Positions 6,218-14,525 of a DNA stretch of 15,721 bases are shown piece by piece. The notes under the pieces were generated by a model, which saw only the letters and a list, made by a program, of their open reading frames with translations, was not told the DNA's origin and searched no databases. Every line of letters starts with the position of its first letter. Positions within the stretch are counted from its first letter, which is position 1. This stretch comes from an uncultured Lachnospiraceae bacterium (GTDB lineage Bacteria > Bacillota > Clostridia > Lachnospirales > Lachnospiraceae): NCBI GenBank assembly GCA_910579645.1, contig CAJTVK010000026.1, positions 1-15,721 of the forward strand. Direction: 5' to 3'. The position numbers and the translations under genes were made by a program.

Positions 6218-8089
6218 TTGAGAAGTTTCAGCCTTTATCAGAAATTTGCCCTGACAATTATATTGTTGGGGCTTTTGCCTATGGCAATTTTGGCTACTTT
6301 TATTGCCAACCGGATGATCAAGGATTATTCGCAGGCTTTAAGGGTGCAGTACGAACAGGCATCGGAATATGTGGCTTCCGGCATCGAGACGCTGCTGGAT
6401 TCTTATAACACGGTTTCCAAGATGCCCTACTATTACAATTTTGACGTGTACGGCGCACAGGACAGCTATCTGACTTTTGACCATCTGCGACAGATTATAT
6501 ACGGGGAAGGTTATGAATACGGGCGGATGGAAGAAGACCGGAACCGGGACATGGGGCGTTTCCTGCAATATATACAGAGCGTGGATTCCTATATTAACGG
6601 TGTCCATGTGCTGGCGGAGGACAGCGGAGGCGAGGAACTGTCCTTTCATTACAGCGCCTACAATACTTTTTTCACCAATCTGGAGTTGTTTGAGGAAACG
6701 GTGAACTATAAGAAATTGGACAAAGAAGGGAAAAAGCTGATTCTGATTCCGCCGCATATGACGACCTATTTCTACGGGGCGCCGGATTGGGTGTTTACGG
6801 TTGCCAGAAATTATTTTGACTTAAGGGGGCAGGTGGGACATACTCCTTATGTGGGAACCATATTTATCGATGTGGATTTAAAGAGGATGGAAAAATTGTT
6901 CCGCAGCGTGGAGTTTACCGGAAACGAAGATTTTTATGTTGTGAACGGAGAGGGCGACTGCTTTTACAGTAACCGGCAGGAGGCTATCGGGGAAAATGTG
7001 ACGGAAGAACTGGAAGGAATGGACCTCCTGCCGGACCGGTTGGTGATAAAGACGGCAGAAAACGAATATGGGCTTTCCGTCATTGTATCTATGGATGCAA
7101 AGACAGTATTCAGCAGTATCCGCAGGATGCAGAAGATGATGTATTTTATCCTGGCGGTATCGGTGCTGGCTCTTCTGGCCGGATCCTTCTATTTTTCCAA
7201 GAAGCTGACCCGCCCGATGCGTGAGATGATGGCGCAGATGTCCATGGTAGAGTCGGGCCGCTTTGACATCGAACTGCCCATCCGTTCCAAGGACGAAATC
7301 GGCGTGCTTTCCGGGCGGTTCAACGAAATGAGCCGGGCACTGAAAAAATATATCAATCAGTCTTATGTGGCGCAGATTAAGCAGAACGAAGCGGAACTTA
7401 CGGCATTGAAAGCACAGATTTACCCTCATTTTTTATATAATACGTTGGAAATTATCCGCATGACGGCTTTGGAGGAAGAGGGGAGGGAGCGGGTGCCGGA
7501 AATGATTGAGGCGCTTTCCGAGCAGATTCATTATCTGATAGGGCCTGTGCAGGATATGGTCACATTGGAAAAGGAAATTGATATTGTCCGGAAATATGTG
7601 TATCTGCTGAACTGCAGGATAAGCGGCAGGGTGCAGCTGCTTGTGAAGGCACAGGGAGCGTCCAGGATTCAGGTGCCGAAGCTGATTCTGCAGCCCATAG
7701 TGGAAAATGCCTATGTGCATGGCCTGAAGCCTAAAAAAGAGAAGGGCTGCATTATGATAGAAGCGGCTGAAAATGAGGGGGTATTTGAGATATCGGTAAT
7801 GGATAACGGCATCGGCATGGACAGTCAGGCCTTGGAAAAAATAGCGCGGCTGTTTGAAAGCGACGCACCGGGAGTGAAAGCGGAGAGGAAAACATATCCC
7901 ACCGCCGGGGCAGAGCCTGCGGAAGCAGGCGCAGGGGATAAAAAAGAATATAACTGGCAGAGCATCGGGCTGAAAAACGTGCATGACAGGATACGGTTCC
8001 TGTATGGAGACGAGTATGGGATACAAATTACCAGCACGGTGGCGGTGGGCACCATGGTAAGGATTCTGCTGCCGTTGGAGCGTGTCTGA
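6218..8089 (+). CDS. Sensor histidine kinase, YesM type (LytS/His_kinase family)
   Basis: A 623-residue membrane kinase that senses an extracellular signal and phosphorylates the response regulator downstream. The first membrane segment is at about 12-31. An extracellular region of about 275 residues follows (probably a double Cache sensor), then a second segment at about 308-326, a HAMP linker at about 327-380 (KKLTRPMREMM...), and the dimerisation segment ALKAQIYPHFLYNTLEIIRM with phospho-acceptor His404. The ATP-binding domain shows the N box LQPIVENAYVHGL (Asn497), G1 DNGIG (529-533) and G2 SIGLKNV. An Ala/Glu/Gly/Lys-rich insert at about 549-578 between G1 and G2 is longer than I would expect. 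The start is TTG, supported by GGGAGGGA at 6206-6213. Being next to an ABC sugar importer, it most likely senses the imported sugar or a breakdown product. Confidence 0.93.
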   Translation: MRSFSLYQKFALTIILLGLLPMAILATFIANRMIKDYSQALRVQYEQASEYVASGIETLLDSYNTVSKMPYYYNFDVYGAQDSYLTFDHLRQIIYGEGYEYGRMEEDRNRDMGRFLQYIQSVDSYINGVHVLAEDSGGEELSFHYSAYNTFFTNLELFEETVNYKKLDKEGKKLILIPPHMTTYFYGAPDWVFTVARNYFDLRGQVGHTPYVGTIFIDVDLKRMEKLFRSVEFTGNEDFYVVNGEGDCFYSNRQEAIGENVTEELEGMDLLPDRLVIKTAENEYGLSVIVSMDAKTVFSSIRRMQKMMYFILAVSVLALLAGSFYFSKKLTRPMREMMAQMSMVESGRFDIELPIRSKDEIGVLSGRFNEMSRALKKYINQSYVAQIKQNEAELTALKAQIYPHFLYNTLEIIRMTALEEEGRERVPEMIEALSEQIHYLIGPVQDMVTLEKEIDIVRKYVYLLNCRISGRVQLLVKAQGASRIQVPKLILQPIVENAYVHGLKPKKEKGCIMIEAAENEGVFEISVMDNGIGMDSQALEKIARLFESDAPGVKAERKTYPTAGAEPAEAGAGDKKEYNWQSIGLKNVHDRIRFLYGDEYGIQITSTVAVGTMVRILLPLERV

Positions 8090-8100
8090 AAGCTGATTTG

Positions 8101-8157
8101 ACGGGCGGAGCCATATGCCCGTTATCATTGGCTTAAGCCGCAGCCCGCAGTTTAAGC
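8101..8157 (+). other. Hairpin-rich spacer between kinase and regulator genes
   Basis: The 153-base gap between the kinase stop and the regulator start holds two inverted repeats: ACGGGC (8101-8106) with GCCCGT (8117-8122), and GCTTAA (8131-8136) with TTAAGC (8152-8157). The second hairpin contains a 16-base word, TTAAGCCGCAGCCCGC (8133-8148), that recurs exactly at 15467-15482 after argB. Neither hairpin is followed by a T-run. They may tune the ratio of kinase to regulator. Confidence 0.4.
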
Positions 8158-8242
8158 TGATGATACTGCGTATGCTCCGGAGCGGAAAGAGAAAACGGCG
8201 ACGGGCATGGCTGCGGCTGTGAGGAAACGGAAGGAAACATAT

Positions 8243-9856
8243 ATGATTCGGATGATATTGGCAGATGATGAGGCAGTGATAACAAGGGGAATCCGGAAAC
8301 TCTTGGACTGGGGACGGCTGGGCATAGAAATTATAGGGGAGTATGAGGACGGCAGAAAGGCTCTGGAAGCAATTGTGAAAGAACGGCCGGATATTGCGCT
8401 TCTGGATATTTCCATGCCCGGCCTGTCGGGAGTGGAAATACTGAAAGAATGCAGGGCTATGGAGAACCGTGTCTCCGTTATCTTCATCAGCGGCTTTCAG
8501 GATTTTGAATATGCCAAGGCTGCTTTGGAGTATGGGGCGGTGGCCTATCTGCTGAAACCGGTCATCCGGGAGGAACTGCTGCGGGCAGTGGAAAAAAGCA
8601 TACGGATACTGCGGGGGGAGGATGGCGCAGGAAAAGAGCAGGAGGAAGAGGGGCGGCAGGGTGCGGTTGACTACGGTGTTCTTATGGAAGATGAAGGAAG
8701 CGGGTACACGCCGGTTTATGCGGATGTGATGTACAGGAGCGGGGAAAATGAGCAGATGCGGAGACTGATTTCTTTTTCCCTGACCGGATTTCTGGAGGAA
8801 TATCTGAACGAAACGGGAAAAGGGATTGTATTTCAGAAAGAGGAAAAGACGGCAGTGATTCTGAAAGGAACCCGGCAGGAGGAAATCCGGGCAGTGGTGG
8901 AGGAACTCTGGGCAGAGTCAGGGAAAGCCACAGGGCATGTGACATTTTTTGTGATTGGCGACGCCATTCATTCCATGCAGGAAATACCAGACATGTTTTA
9001 CCGCTGTCTGGAACGGGGCGGCTATCTGTTCTTTGCCGATCAGATGCCGATGCCGGTAATCGGCCTGCATGGCAGTGTGTTCGCCGGGAGAGGGGATTCC
9101 GCGCTGTTAGGGGAGACAAGGCAGAAGCTTTTTGAAGCGATTGTGGCACAGAATGGGGAGGCAGTAAAGGAACTGGGGGAGCGGTACGGAAAGCTGGTCT
9201 GCCGGCTGGCGGAAGGGAAAAAGGAAGATGCCTGTTTTTATTACTGTACGGCAGTGAGGTTCCTGGAAGAGAAATGCATGGCCATGGATCTGCCCGGGAG
9301 AAACCCGGAGATGAAAGATTTGCTGGAAAGAGGGCGGAGGTGCGTCGGTTTCGGGGAAATGGCCGCATTGTTTGCCGGGGAGTTCGGGCAGTATCTGGAA
9401 GGAATGAAATCCGCTGCGGCAACGCGGGATAAAAGCGATATATGGAAAGCCCGGGAATATATTGAGACTCATTACATGGAGAATCTGTCTTTACATGTGC
9501 TGGCGGAGGAAATCCATATGAATTCCTATTATTTCAGCGCTTTTTTTAAGAAAAACACGGGGGAGAATTTTAAGGATTATGTCAATCGGGTAAGAATAGA
9601 GCATGCGGTGCCGCTGCTGATCTCGACGGACATGAAGACCTATGAAATTGCGGAGAGTGTAGGGTTTGGAGACATCAGGGTATTTAATTCGGTCTTTCAG
9701 AAAATATACCGGGAAACGCCTGGAAATTATCGAAAAAGGGTTCGGGAGGGGAAGGGGGACAATTTTAAGCAGGAAAGCCGGAAGACGGAAAAGGAAAATA
9801 TAGGAAGCAGGGAAAACATAGGAAGCAGGGAAAACATAGGAAGCAAGGAAACATAG
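8243..9856 (+). CDS. Response regulator with AraC-type DNA-binding domain, YesN type
   Basis: A 537-residue partner of the YesM-type kinase. The receiver domain at residues 1-120 has the acidic pair Asp8/Asp9, phospho-acceptor Asp55 (IALLDISMPG), Ser83 (FISGFQDFEYA) and Lys105 (LLKP). A long variable middle part follows. The AraC/XylS helix-turn-helix domain is at about 402-502, with NLSLHVLAEEIHMNSYYFSAFFKKNTGENF and the second helix pair ending VFNSVFQKIYRETPGNYRKR. I chose ATG 8243, preceded by GGAAGGAAA at 8229-8237, because it begins MIRMILADDE as the family does; an ATG at 8207 would add 12 odd residues. The last ~35 residues are not part of the family: they end in three copies of a six-residue unit (ENIGSR) encoded by an 18-bp DNA repeat. 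It most likely activates the transporter and hydrolase genes around it. Confidence 0.92.
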   Translation: MIRMILADDEAVITRGIRKLLDWGRLGIEIIGEYEDGRKALEAIVKERPDIALLDISMPGLSGVEILKECRAMENRVSVIFISGFQDFEYAKAALEYGAVAYLLKPVIREELLRAVEKSIRILRGEDGAGKEQEEEGRQGAVDYGVLMEDEGSGYTPVYADVMYRSGENEQMRRLISFSLTGFLEEYLNETGKGIVFQKEEKTAVILKGTRQEEIRAVVEELWAESGKATGHVTFFVIGDAIHSMQEIPDMFYRCLERGGYLFFADQMPMPVIGLHGSVFAGRGDSALLGETRQKLFEAIVAQNGEAVKELGERYGKLVCRLAEGKKEDACFYYCTAVRFLEEKCMAMDLPGRNPEMKDLLERGRRCVGFGEMAALFAGEFGQYLEGMKSAAATRDKSDIWKAREYIETHYMENLSLHVLAEEIHMNSYYFSAFFKKNTGENFKDYVNRVRIEHAVPLLISTDMKTYEIAESVGFGDIRVFNSVFQKIYRETPGNYRKRVREGKGDNFKQESRKTEKENIGSRENIGSRENIGSKET

Positions 9857-9948
9857 GAAGCAAGGAAAACATAGGAAGCAGGGAAACAAGGAAGCGGGGA
9901 AACAAGGAAGCGGGGAAACATAAGAATTCAGGGAAATATAAAAATAGG
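9794..9948 (+). repeat. 18-bp tandem repeat spanning the regulator's stop codon
   Basis: Units of GAAAACATAGGAAGCAGG or close variants run at 9794-9811, 9812-9829, 9830-9847, 9848-9864 (17 bases, one A missing), 9865-9882, then degenerate units of 15-18 bases to about 9948. The first three encode ENIGSR-type residues in frame. The missing base in unit four shifts the frame and makes the TAG at 9854-9856. The array then fills nearly the whole 111-base gap to the GH88 gene and ends beside its ribosome binding site. Slippage here would change the regulator's C-terminus and the spacing to the next gene. Confidence 0.9.
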
Positions 9949-9967
9949 AAAGGAGCAGGTGGATCGA

Positions 9968-11119
9968 ATGGAAAAAGATCAGGCGTGGGCAAGGGAAGTT
10001 TTGGGAAAAGTACGGGAGAAGATGGAATGGGTGAGTGAGAAGAATAAGGATAAGATACCATATACTACCGATGCGGACGGCAATTATGACGACCGTTCGG
10101 ATATGGGCAGGGAATGGAATACGGATGACGGGCTGAACTGGTGGACAAACGGTTTCTGGGGTGGTATCTTATGGATGCTGTATCAGGACACCGAAGACGG
10201 GAAGTATATGCAGATTGCCAGGGCATCCGGGAGGAAGCTGGAAAAGTGTTTTGAAAGGTATTACGGGCTTCATCATGACGTGGGATTTATGTTTCTTCCC
10301 ACGGCAGTGGCGGATTACCGGCTGACGGGAAACGAAGACAGCAGGCGGGCGGCCATGCATGCGGCGAACCTGCTGGCCGGCAGGTTTAATCCGGCGGGGA
10401 GGTTCCTGCGGGCATGGAATCAGGTGGCAGACAGCGATACGAGAGGATGGGCAATTGTGGACAGTATGCTCAATATTTCCCTGCTGTTTTGGGCGGCGGA
10501 AGAGAGCGGGGATCCCAGATTCCGCCAGATTGCCGTTCTGCATGCGAATACGGTCATGGAGAACTTTATCAGGCCTGACGGATCGGTATGCCATATTGTG
10601 GAATTTGACCCGGAGTCCGGGGAGCGGGTGAGAAGCTACGGCGGTCAGGGATATGGAGAAGGCTCTTCCTGGACAAGAGGGCAGGGATGGGCGGTGTACG
10701 GGTTTGCCAACAGTTATGCCCATACCGGAAAACAGGAGTATCTGGATGCCGCGAAGAGAGTGGCGCATTACTGCATGGCAAATATACGGGAGGACGGTAT
10801 TGTCCCGGTGGATTTCCGCCAGCCTCCGGAACCGGCCTGGGAAGATTCCTGCGGAGCCTGTGTGATTGCAGGCGGGCTTTTGGAGATAGCGAAGCATGTG
10901 CCTTGCCTGGAAAAGCAGCTATACCGGCAGGCTGCGGTGAAGCTTCTGCGTGCAATTGCGGATACAAGGGCCGACTGGACGAAAAACTGCGATGCCATCG
11001 TGCAAAACTGCACGGGGGCTTATCATAGCGACGCCCACCACTTTACCATGGTATACGCGGATTATTACTTTATTGAGGCCTTGTATAAGCTGACAGGAAC
11101 CGAAATGGGAATATGGTAG
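9968..11119 (+). CDS. GH88 family unsaturated glucuronyl hydrolase
   Basis: A 383-residue cytoplasmic enzyme (no signal peptide) that removes the 4,5-unsaturated uronic acid left at the non-reducing end of oligosaccharides by polysaccharide lyases, by hydrating the double bond. The (alpha/alpha)6-barrel motifs are clear: LNWWTNGFWGGILWM (about 56-70), HHDVGFMF with Asp104, WAIVDSMLNISLLFWAA with Asp165, SSWTRGQGWAVYGFA (about 223-237), and near the end AYHSDAHHFTMVYADYYFIEAL. The two Asp residues correspond to the catalytic pair known in Bacillus Ugl. I chose ATG 9968, with AGGTGG at 9957-9962 five bases upstream; GTG 9959 is an alternative. The TAG stop overlaps the ribosome binding site of the GH43 gene, so the two are in one operon. 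Possible substrates include glycosaminoglycan, xanthan/gellan or plant-polymer fragments; GH105 is the nearest alternative family. Confidence 0.9.
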   Translation: MEKDQAWAREVLGKVREKMEWVSEKNKDKIPYTTDADGNYDDRSDMGREWNTDDGLNWWTNGFWGGILWMLYQDTEDGKYMQIARASGRKLEKCFERYYGLHHDVGFMFLPTAVADYRLTGNEDSRRAAMHAANLLAGRFNPAGRFLRAWNQVADSDTRGWAIVDSMLNISLLFWAAEESGDPRFRQIAVLHANTVMENFIRPDGSVCHIVEFDPESGERVRSYGGQGYGEGSSWTRGQGWAVYGFANSYAHTGKQEYLDAAKRVAHYCMANIREDGIVPVDFRQPPEPAWEDSCGACVIAGGLLEIAKHVPCLEKQLYRQAAVKLLRAIADTRADWTKNCDAIVQNCTGAYHSDAHHFTMVYADYYFIEALYKLTGTEMGIW

Positions 11120-11130
11120 GAGGAAACGGG

Positions 11131-12810
11131 ATGAGAGAAAAGATTAAGAATCCTATATTACGGGGATTTCACCCGGACCCATCCGTTATACGGGTGGGAG
11201 ATGATTACTATATTGCCACGTCCACTTTTGAGTGGTGGCCCGGCGTGCGCCTGCATCATTCGACGGATCTGAAGAACTGGGAATTGATAGAGTATCCGTT
11301 AAACAGGGTGTCGCAGCTGGATTTAAGAGGCGTGGGAGCGTCCCAAGGGATATGGGCGCCCTGCCTTACTTATGATAAAGGAACGTTCTATCTTGTATAT
11401 ACGATTGTCAGATCGTTTTACTGCAATATGTATGATACGGAAAATTACTTGGTGACGGCACAGGATATCCATGGCCCTTGGTCGGAGCCGGTAGGGTTAA
11501 ATAATTTCGGGTTTGACCCTTCGCTGTTCCATGACGACGACGGGCGCAAATATATCGTCAGCATGGCAACGGATCATCGCGTGCCGAAAAAGTATGCGGG
11601 GCGTTTGGTGCTGCAGGAATTTGATTCGGAAAAAAAGAAGATGATAGGTGAAGTGAAAGACATATATGCCGCGGACCGCATTTTTCTGGAGGGACCCCAT
11701 ATTTTCAAAAGAAATGGCTGGTATTATCTGTTTGCCGCCGATACGGGAACCGGTGAGGCACATGGGCAGTCCATACTCCGTGCCGGGAACGTCTGGGGGC
11801 CGTATGAGATGTTCCGGGCGGGCTTTATGGAGAGGAAAGAGGAAAATGAGGCTTATTCCATCCTTACAAGCAGGCATCATCCGGATATTCTTCTGCAGAA
11901 AAGCGGGCATTGCGATTTGGTGGAGACAAAAGCGGGAGAATGGTATGCGGTTCATCTGTGCGGAAGGGCGTCCAAGGACTGCAATCCGCCGGAAGCCAAA
12001 AAGTTTCCGGGGAGCCGCCGTTATATGATCGGGCGGGAAACCGCCATACAGAAAATGCGGTGGACGGAGGACGGCTGGCTTGTCCTGGACGGCGGAGGAA
12101 GCTTGCCGCAGGAGGAAGTGGATCTGCCCGAAGCGGGCGGAGGAAAGGCGGAGGGGACTGTCTCGGGGAAAAGGAGCTCGCTTATGCCGGGGGTATCCGG
12201 CCGCTTGGTACGGGACGATTTTTCCGGCGAGACTTTACACTTAGACTATCAGTCTTTGCGGATTCCCATGGACGGACATTATATTTCACTGAAAGCAAGG
12301 CCGGGATGGCTGCGGATGTACGGACGCAGCGGGCTTTCCTCCAAGTTCTCCCAGACGCTGCTGGCCAGAAGGATGACGGAATATCGGATGGAAGCATCGG
12401 CCTGTATGGAGTTTGAGCCGGAGGTGTTCAAACAGATGGCGGGACTGGTTTTTCTTTATGATACGGACAATTATCTTTATCTGCATGTGTCCAGGGACGA
12501 AGAGATTGGGAAATGCATAGCTTTATTGAAGGCGGAGAACAAAAAATATGAATACCTGACGGAATATCTGCCGCTCAGGGAGCAGGCAGCGGTTTATCTG
12601 AAAATGGAAATAGAAGAAAACTTGGTGCAGTTTTATTACGGATATTCGGAAGCGGACATGCACAAAGCCGGAATTGCCGTAAATGCCGGGTTTCTGTCGG
12701 ACGAAGCCTGCGGGGAAGGATGGTTCACAGGGGCGATGATCGGTATATGCTGCCAGGACCTGACCGGGTTTGGGAAGTATGCGGATTTTGACTTTTTTGA
12801 GGTGAAATAG
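11131..12810 (+). CDS. GH43 family beta-xylosidase / alpha-L-arabinofuranosidase with C-terminal beta-sandwich domain
   Basis: A 559-residue cytoplasmic glycosidase. It opens with NPILRGFHPDPSVIRVGDDYYIATSTFEWWPGVRL-type sequence characteristic of GH43 subfamilies 11/12. The five-bladed propeller's catalytic residues are visible: base Asp16 (HPDPS), pKa modulator Asp129 (FDPSLF) and general acid Glu187 (FLEGPHIF). Residues from about 355 onward form the concanavalin-like C-terminal domain (GH43_C2): SGRLVRDDFSG, LKARPGWLRMYGR, AGLVFLYDTDNYLYL. Start ATG 11131 has AGGAGG at 11118-11123, inside the preceding gene's last codons and stop. Without a signal peptide it acts on imported oligosaccharides, splitting xylose or arabinose from the non-reducing end. 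It works with the GH88 enzyme on chains carrying both pentose and unsaturated uronic acid. Which pentose cannot be told from sequence alone. Confidence 0.92.
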   Translation: MREKIKNPILRGFHPDPSVIRVGDDYYIATSTFEWWPGVRLHHSTDLKNWELIEYPLNRVSQLDLRGVGASQGIWAPCLTYDKGTFYLVYTIVRSFYCNMYDTENYLVTAQDIHGPWSEPVGLNNFGFDPSLFHDDDGRKYIVSMATDHRVPKKYAGRLVLQEFDSEKKKMIGEVKDIYAADRIFLEGPHIFKRNGWYYLFAADTGTGEAHGQSILRAGNVWGPYEMFRAGFMERKEENEAYSILTSRHHPDILLQKSGHCDLVETKAGEWYAVHLCGRASKDCNPPEAKKFPGSRRYMIGRETAIQKMRWTEDGWLVLDGGGSLPQEEVDLPEAGGGKAEGTVSGKRSSLMPGVSGRLVRDDFSGETLHLDYQSLRIPMDGHYISLKARPGWLRMYGRSGLSSKFSQTLLARRMTEYRMEASACMEFEPEVFKQMAGLVFLYDTDNYLYLHVSRDEEIGKCIALLKAENKKYEYLTEYLPLREQAAVYLKMEIEENLVQFYYGYSEADMHKAGIAVNAGFLSDEACGEGWFTGAMIGICCQDLTGFGKYADFDFFEVK

Positions 12811-12828
12811 CCGCGGAAATCAACTATG

Positions 12829-12862
12829 AAAAGGGAATGCTTAGTGCTGGCATTCCCTTTTT
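12829..12862. terminator. Strong Rho-independent terminator ending the carbohydrate locus
   Basis: AAAAGGGAATGC (12829-12840) pairs perfectly with GCATTCCCTTTT (12850-12861) around a 9-base loop, followed by another T. It lies 19 bases after the GH43 stop. Confidence 0.88.
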
Positions 12863-13166
12863 GCAGGTGAGAAAATTGAACATTAAGAAGGCGGATGAAT
12901 GCCAAGCCTAACATATATTTTTCGGCATATTGTACGAATCGGAAATTTGTGAGACATTCTCTATTGAAGTAAGCCGAATATGTGGTAAAATAAAAAATGC
13001 ACCGATAAAAAAGACAGGGGCATTGGCTTTGTCCGGGTCGCTCCATGGAGGGGGCGGCAGGGTGCATGTGAGGGAGAGAATCCGGACAGAATATTGGGAG
13101 TATAAAGAAAAACCATAAATTCAGATTTGGCCTGATGGAGGAAAAAAGGATTTACGAAGGGAGAAC
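12863..13166 (+). other. Non-coding region with argJ promoter and structured leader
   Basis: About 300 bases without a convincing gene. An own promoter lies at 12964-12991 and the transcript would start near 12998. The predicted leader's first bases, ATGCACC (12997-13003), can pair with GGTGCAT (13061-13067), enclosing a CTCCATGGAG palindrome (13041-13050). I see no T-box motif. A 62-codon open frame at 12930-13118 has no ribosome binding site or family likeness. Confidence 0.5.
12964..12991 (+). promoter_or_regulatory. Probable promoter of argJ-argB
   Basis: A -35 TTGAAG (12964-12969), 16-base spacer and -10 TAAAAT (12986-12991), with TGG directly before the -10 as an extended element. AAATGCACC at 12995-13003 matches 8 of 9 positions of an ArgR-box half-site (WWATNCANA), but the left half is not present, so arginine repression through ArgR is only a possibility. 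Confidence 0.55.
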
Positions 13167-14396
13167 ATGATTATGGAAGTCATTACAGGCGGCGTGGCTG
13201 CGGCAAAAGGATTTGAGGCAGCCGGATATGAGGCGGGGATTAAATACGAGAACAGAAAAGACATGGCTTTGGTTTACAGCCAGAGCCCTTGCGTGGCAGC
13301 AGGGGTTTTCACCAGTAATGTGGCAAAGGCGGCACCGGTGCGTTGGGATAAAAATGTAGTCACCAATTCCCCTTATGCACAGGCGGTCATCGTGAACACA
13401 GGCATTGCCAATGCAGGCACGGGCACGGCAGGATATAACTGCTGCAGGCAGACGGCGGAATGCGTGGCGGAAGGGCTTGGCATTCCGTTGGACAGTGTAT
13501 TGGTAGCCTCCACGGGCGTAATCGGCATGCAGATTCCCATGGATAAGATAACGGCGGGAATCGGAAACCTTATCCGTATAAAAACGGCCGGGGAACAGGC
13601 GGGGACAACGGCGGCTACTGCCATTATGACTACGGACACCGTGCCCAAGGAAGCGGCGGTCCGCTTGGAAATCGGCGGAAAAACCGTAACTGTGGGGGGC
13701 ATGTGCAAAGGTTCCGGCATGATTCATCCGAATATGTCAACAATGTTGGGCTTTATCACCACGGATCTTGCAATCTCCAAGGCACTTTTGCAGGAAGCAC
13801 TGAGCATGGATGTGCAGGATACGTTCAATATGGTGTCCATAGACGGAGATACCTCCACAAATGATACGCTGGTTGTGCTGGCTAACGGCATGGCCGGAAA
13901 TGAAGAGATTATAAATAAAGACGACAATTATTATAAATTCCTGGAAGCACTCCATTATGTCAATGAGACGCTGGCAAAGAAAATGGCAGGCGACGGGGAA
14001 GGGGCCACCGCTTTGTTTGAGGCAAAGGTGATGAATGCGGCATCGAAGGCGGAAGCCAAGCTGCTGAGCAAATCCGTGATCTGCTCCAGCCTGACGAAAG
14101 CCGCTATTTTCGGGCATGATGCCAATTGGGGGCGGATTTTATGCGCCCTCGGCAATGCGGGCGTGTCGTTTGACCCGGACATAATTGATATTTATTTTGA
14201 AGGGGAAAGCGGCAGAATACAGATATGCAAAGAAGGTGTGGCTGCCGATTACAGCGAAGAGGAAGCGATGAAAATCCTTTCCGATCCGGAAGTGCGGGTG
14301 CTGGTGGATATGAAAATGGGTGACGCGCAGGCCTGTGCCTGGGGCTGTGACCTGACTTACGATTATGTAAAAATCAATGCGGACTACCGCTCTTAA
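13167..14396 (+). CDS. argJ: Glutamate N-acetyltransferase / ornithine acetyltransferase
   Basis: A 409-residue enzyme of arginine biosynthesis. It moves the acetyl group from N-acetylornithine to glutamate, so the acetyl group is recycled. Some members also use acetyl-CoA for the first step. The precursor cleaves itself into two chains just before the catalytic Thr in the motif KGSGMIHPNMSTML (Thr192). The residue before it here is Ser, where Ala (NMATML) is usual. Other family blocks are VNTGIANAGTGTAGY, VASTGVIGMQIPMDKI, TTDTVPKEA, DGDTSTNDT and HDANWGRILCALGNAG. ATG 13167 is close to AAGGGAG (13157-13163), and ATG 13173, two codons on, has better spacing and may be the true start. argB follows in the same direction. 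argC is not in the window. Confidence 0.96.
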   Translation: MIMEVITGGVAAAKGFEAAGYEAGIKYENRKDMALVYSQSPCVAAGVFTSNVAKAAPVRWDKNVVTNSPYAQAVIVNTGIANAGTGTAGYNCCRQTAECVAEGLGIPLDSVLVASTGVIGMQIPMDKITAGIGNLIRIKTAGEQAGTTAATAIMTTDTVPKEAAVRLEIGGKTVTVGGMCKGSGMIHPNMSTMLGFITTDLAISKALLQEALSMDVQDTFNMVSIDGDTSTNDTLVVLANGMAGNEEIINKDDNYYKFLEALHYVNETLAKKMAGDGEGATALFEAKVMNAASKAEAKLLSKSVICSSLTKAAIFGHDANWGRILCALGNAGVSFDPDIIDIYFEGESGRIQICKEGVAADYSEEEAMKILSDPEVRVLVDMKMGDAQACAWGCDLTYDYVKINADYRS

Positions 14397-14525
14397 GAAA
14401 ATCTGCATATGCCCGGCAGCTGCCCACGGCAGGTTGGTTCCATGATGCCCATATTGCCTGCGGCGGGAAGCTGATTTTCGCATGGGCAGCGGGTGTTTCA
14501 GCGGAACAGTAAGGGAGATACAGTG
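14397..14525 (+). other. Structured argJ-argB spacer
   Basis: The 129 bases between argJ and argB hold nested inverted repeats: GAAAATC (14397-14403) with GATTTTC (14473-14479), and the palindrome GGCAGCTGCC near 14415-14424, part of which can alternatively pair with GGGCAGC at about 14484-14490. No T-run follows. This is more structure than a simple operon gap needs, but its role is unknown. Confidence 0.4.

Noticed and set aside
7433..8128. Long open frames on the minus strand inside the kinase gene and other genes
   Set aside because: They are antisense shadows of well-supported + strand genes, with no family likeness or ribosome binding site.
9794..9948. CRISPR array
   Set aside because: The repeats are 18 bases, contiguous with no spacers, and partly protein-coding.
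12995..13003. ArgR-box half-site at the argJ promoter
   Set aside because: Only one half matches. The left half of the 18-base palindrome is absent, so I do not call an ArgR operator.
12930..13118. 62-codon open frame ahead of argJ
   Set aside because: It overlaps the argJ promoter and leader, has no ribosome binding site and resembles no known family.
13004..13150. T-box riboswitch in the argJ leader
   Set aside because: No TGGNACC-type antiterminator motif and no terminator hairpin with T-run before the gene.
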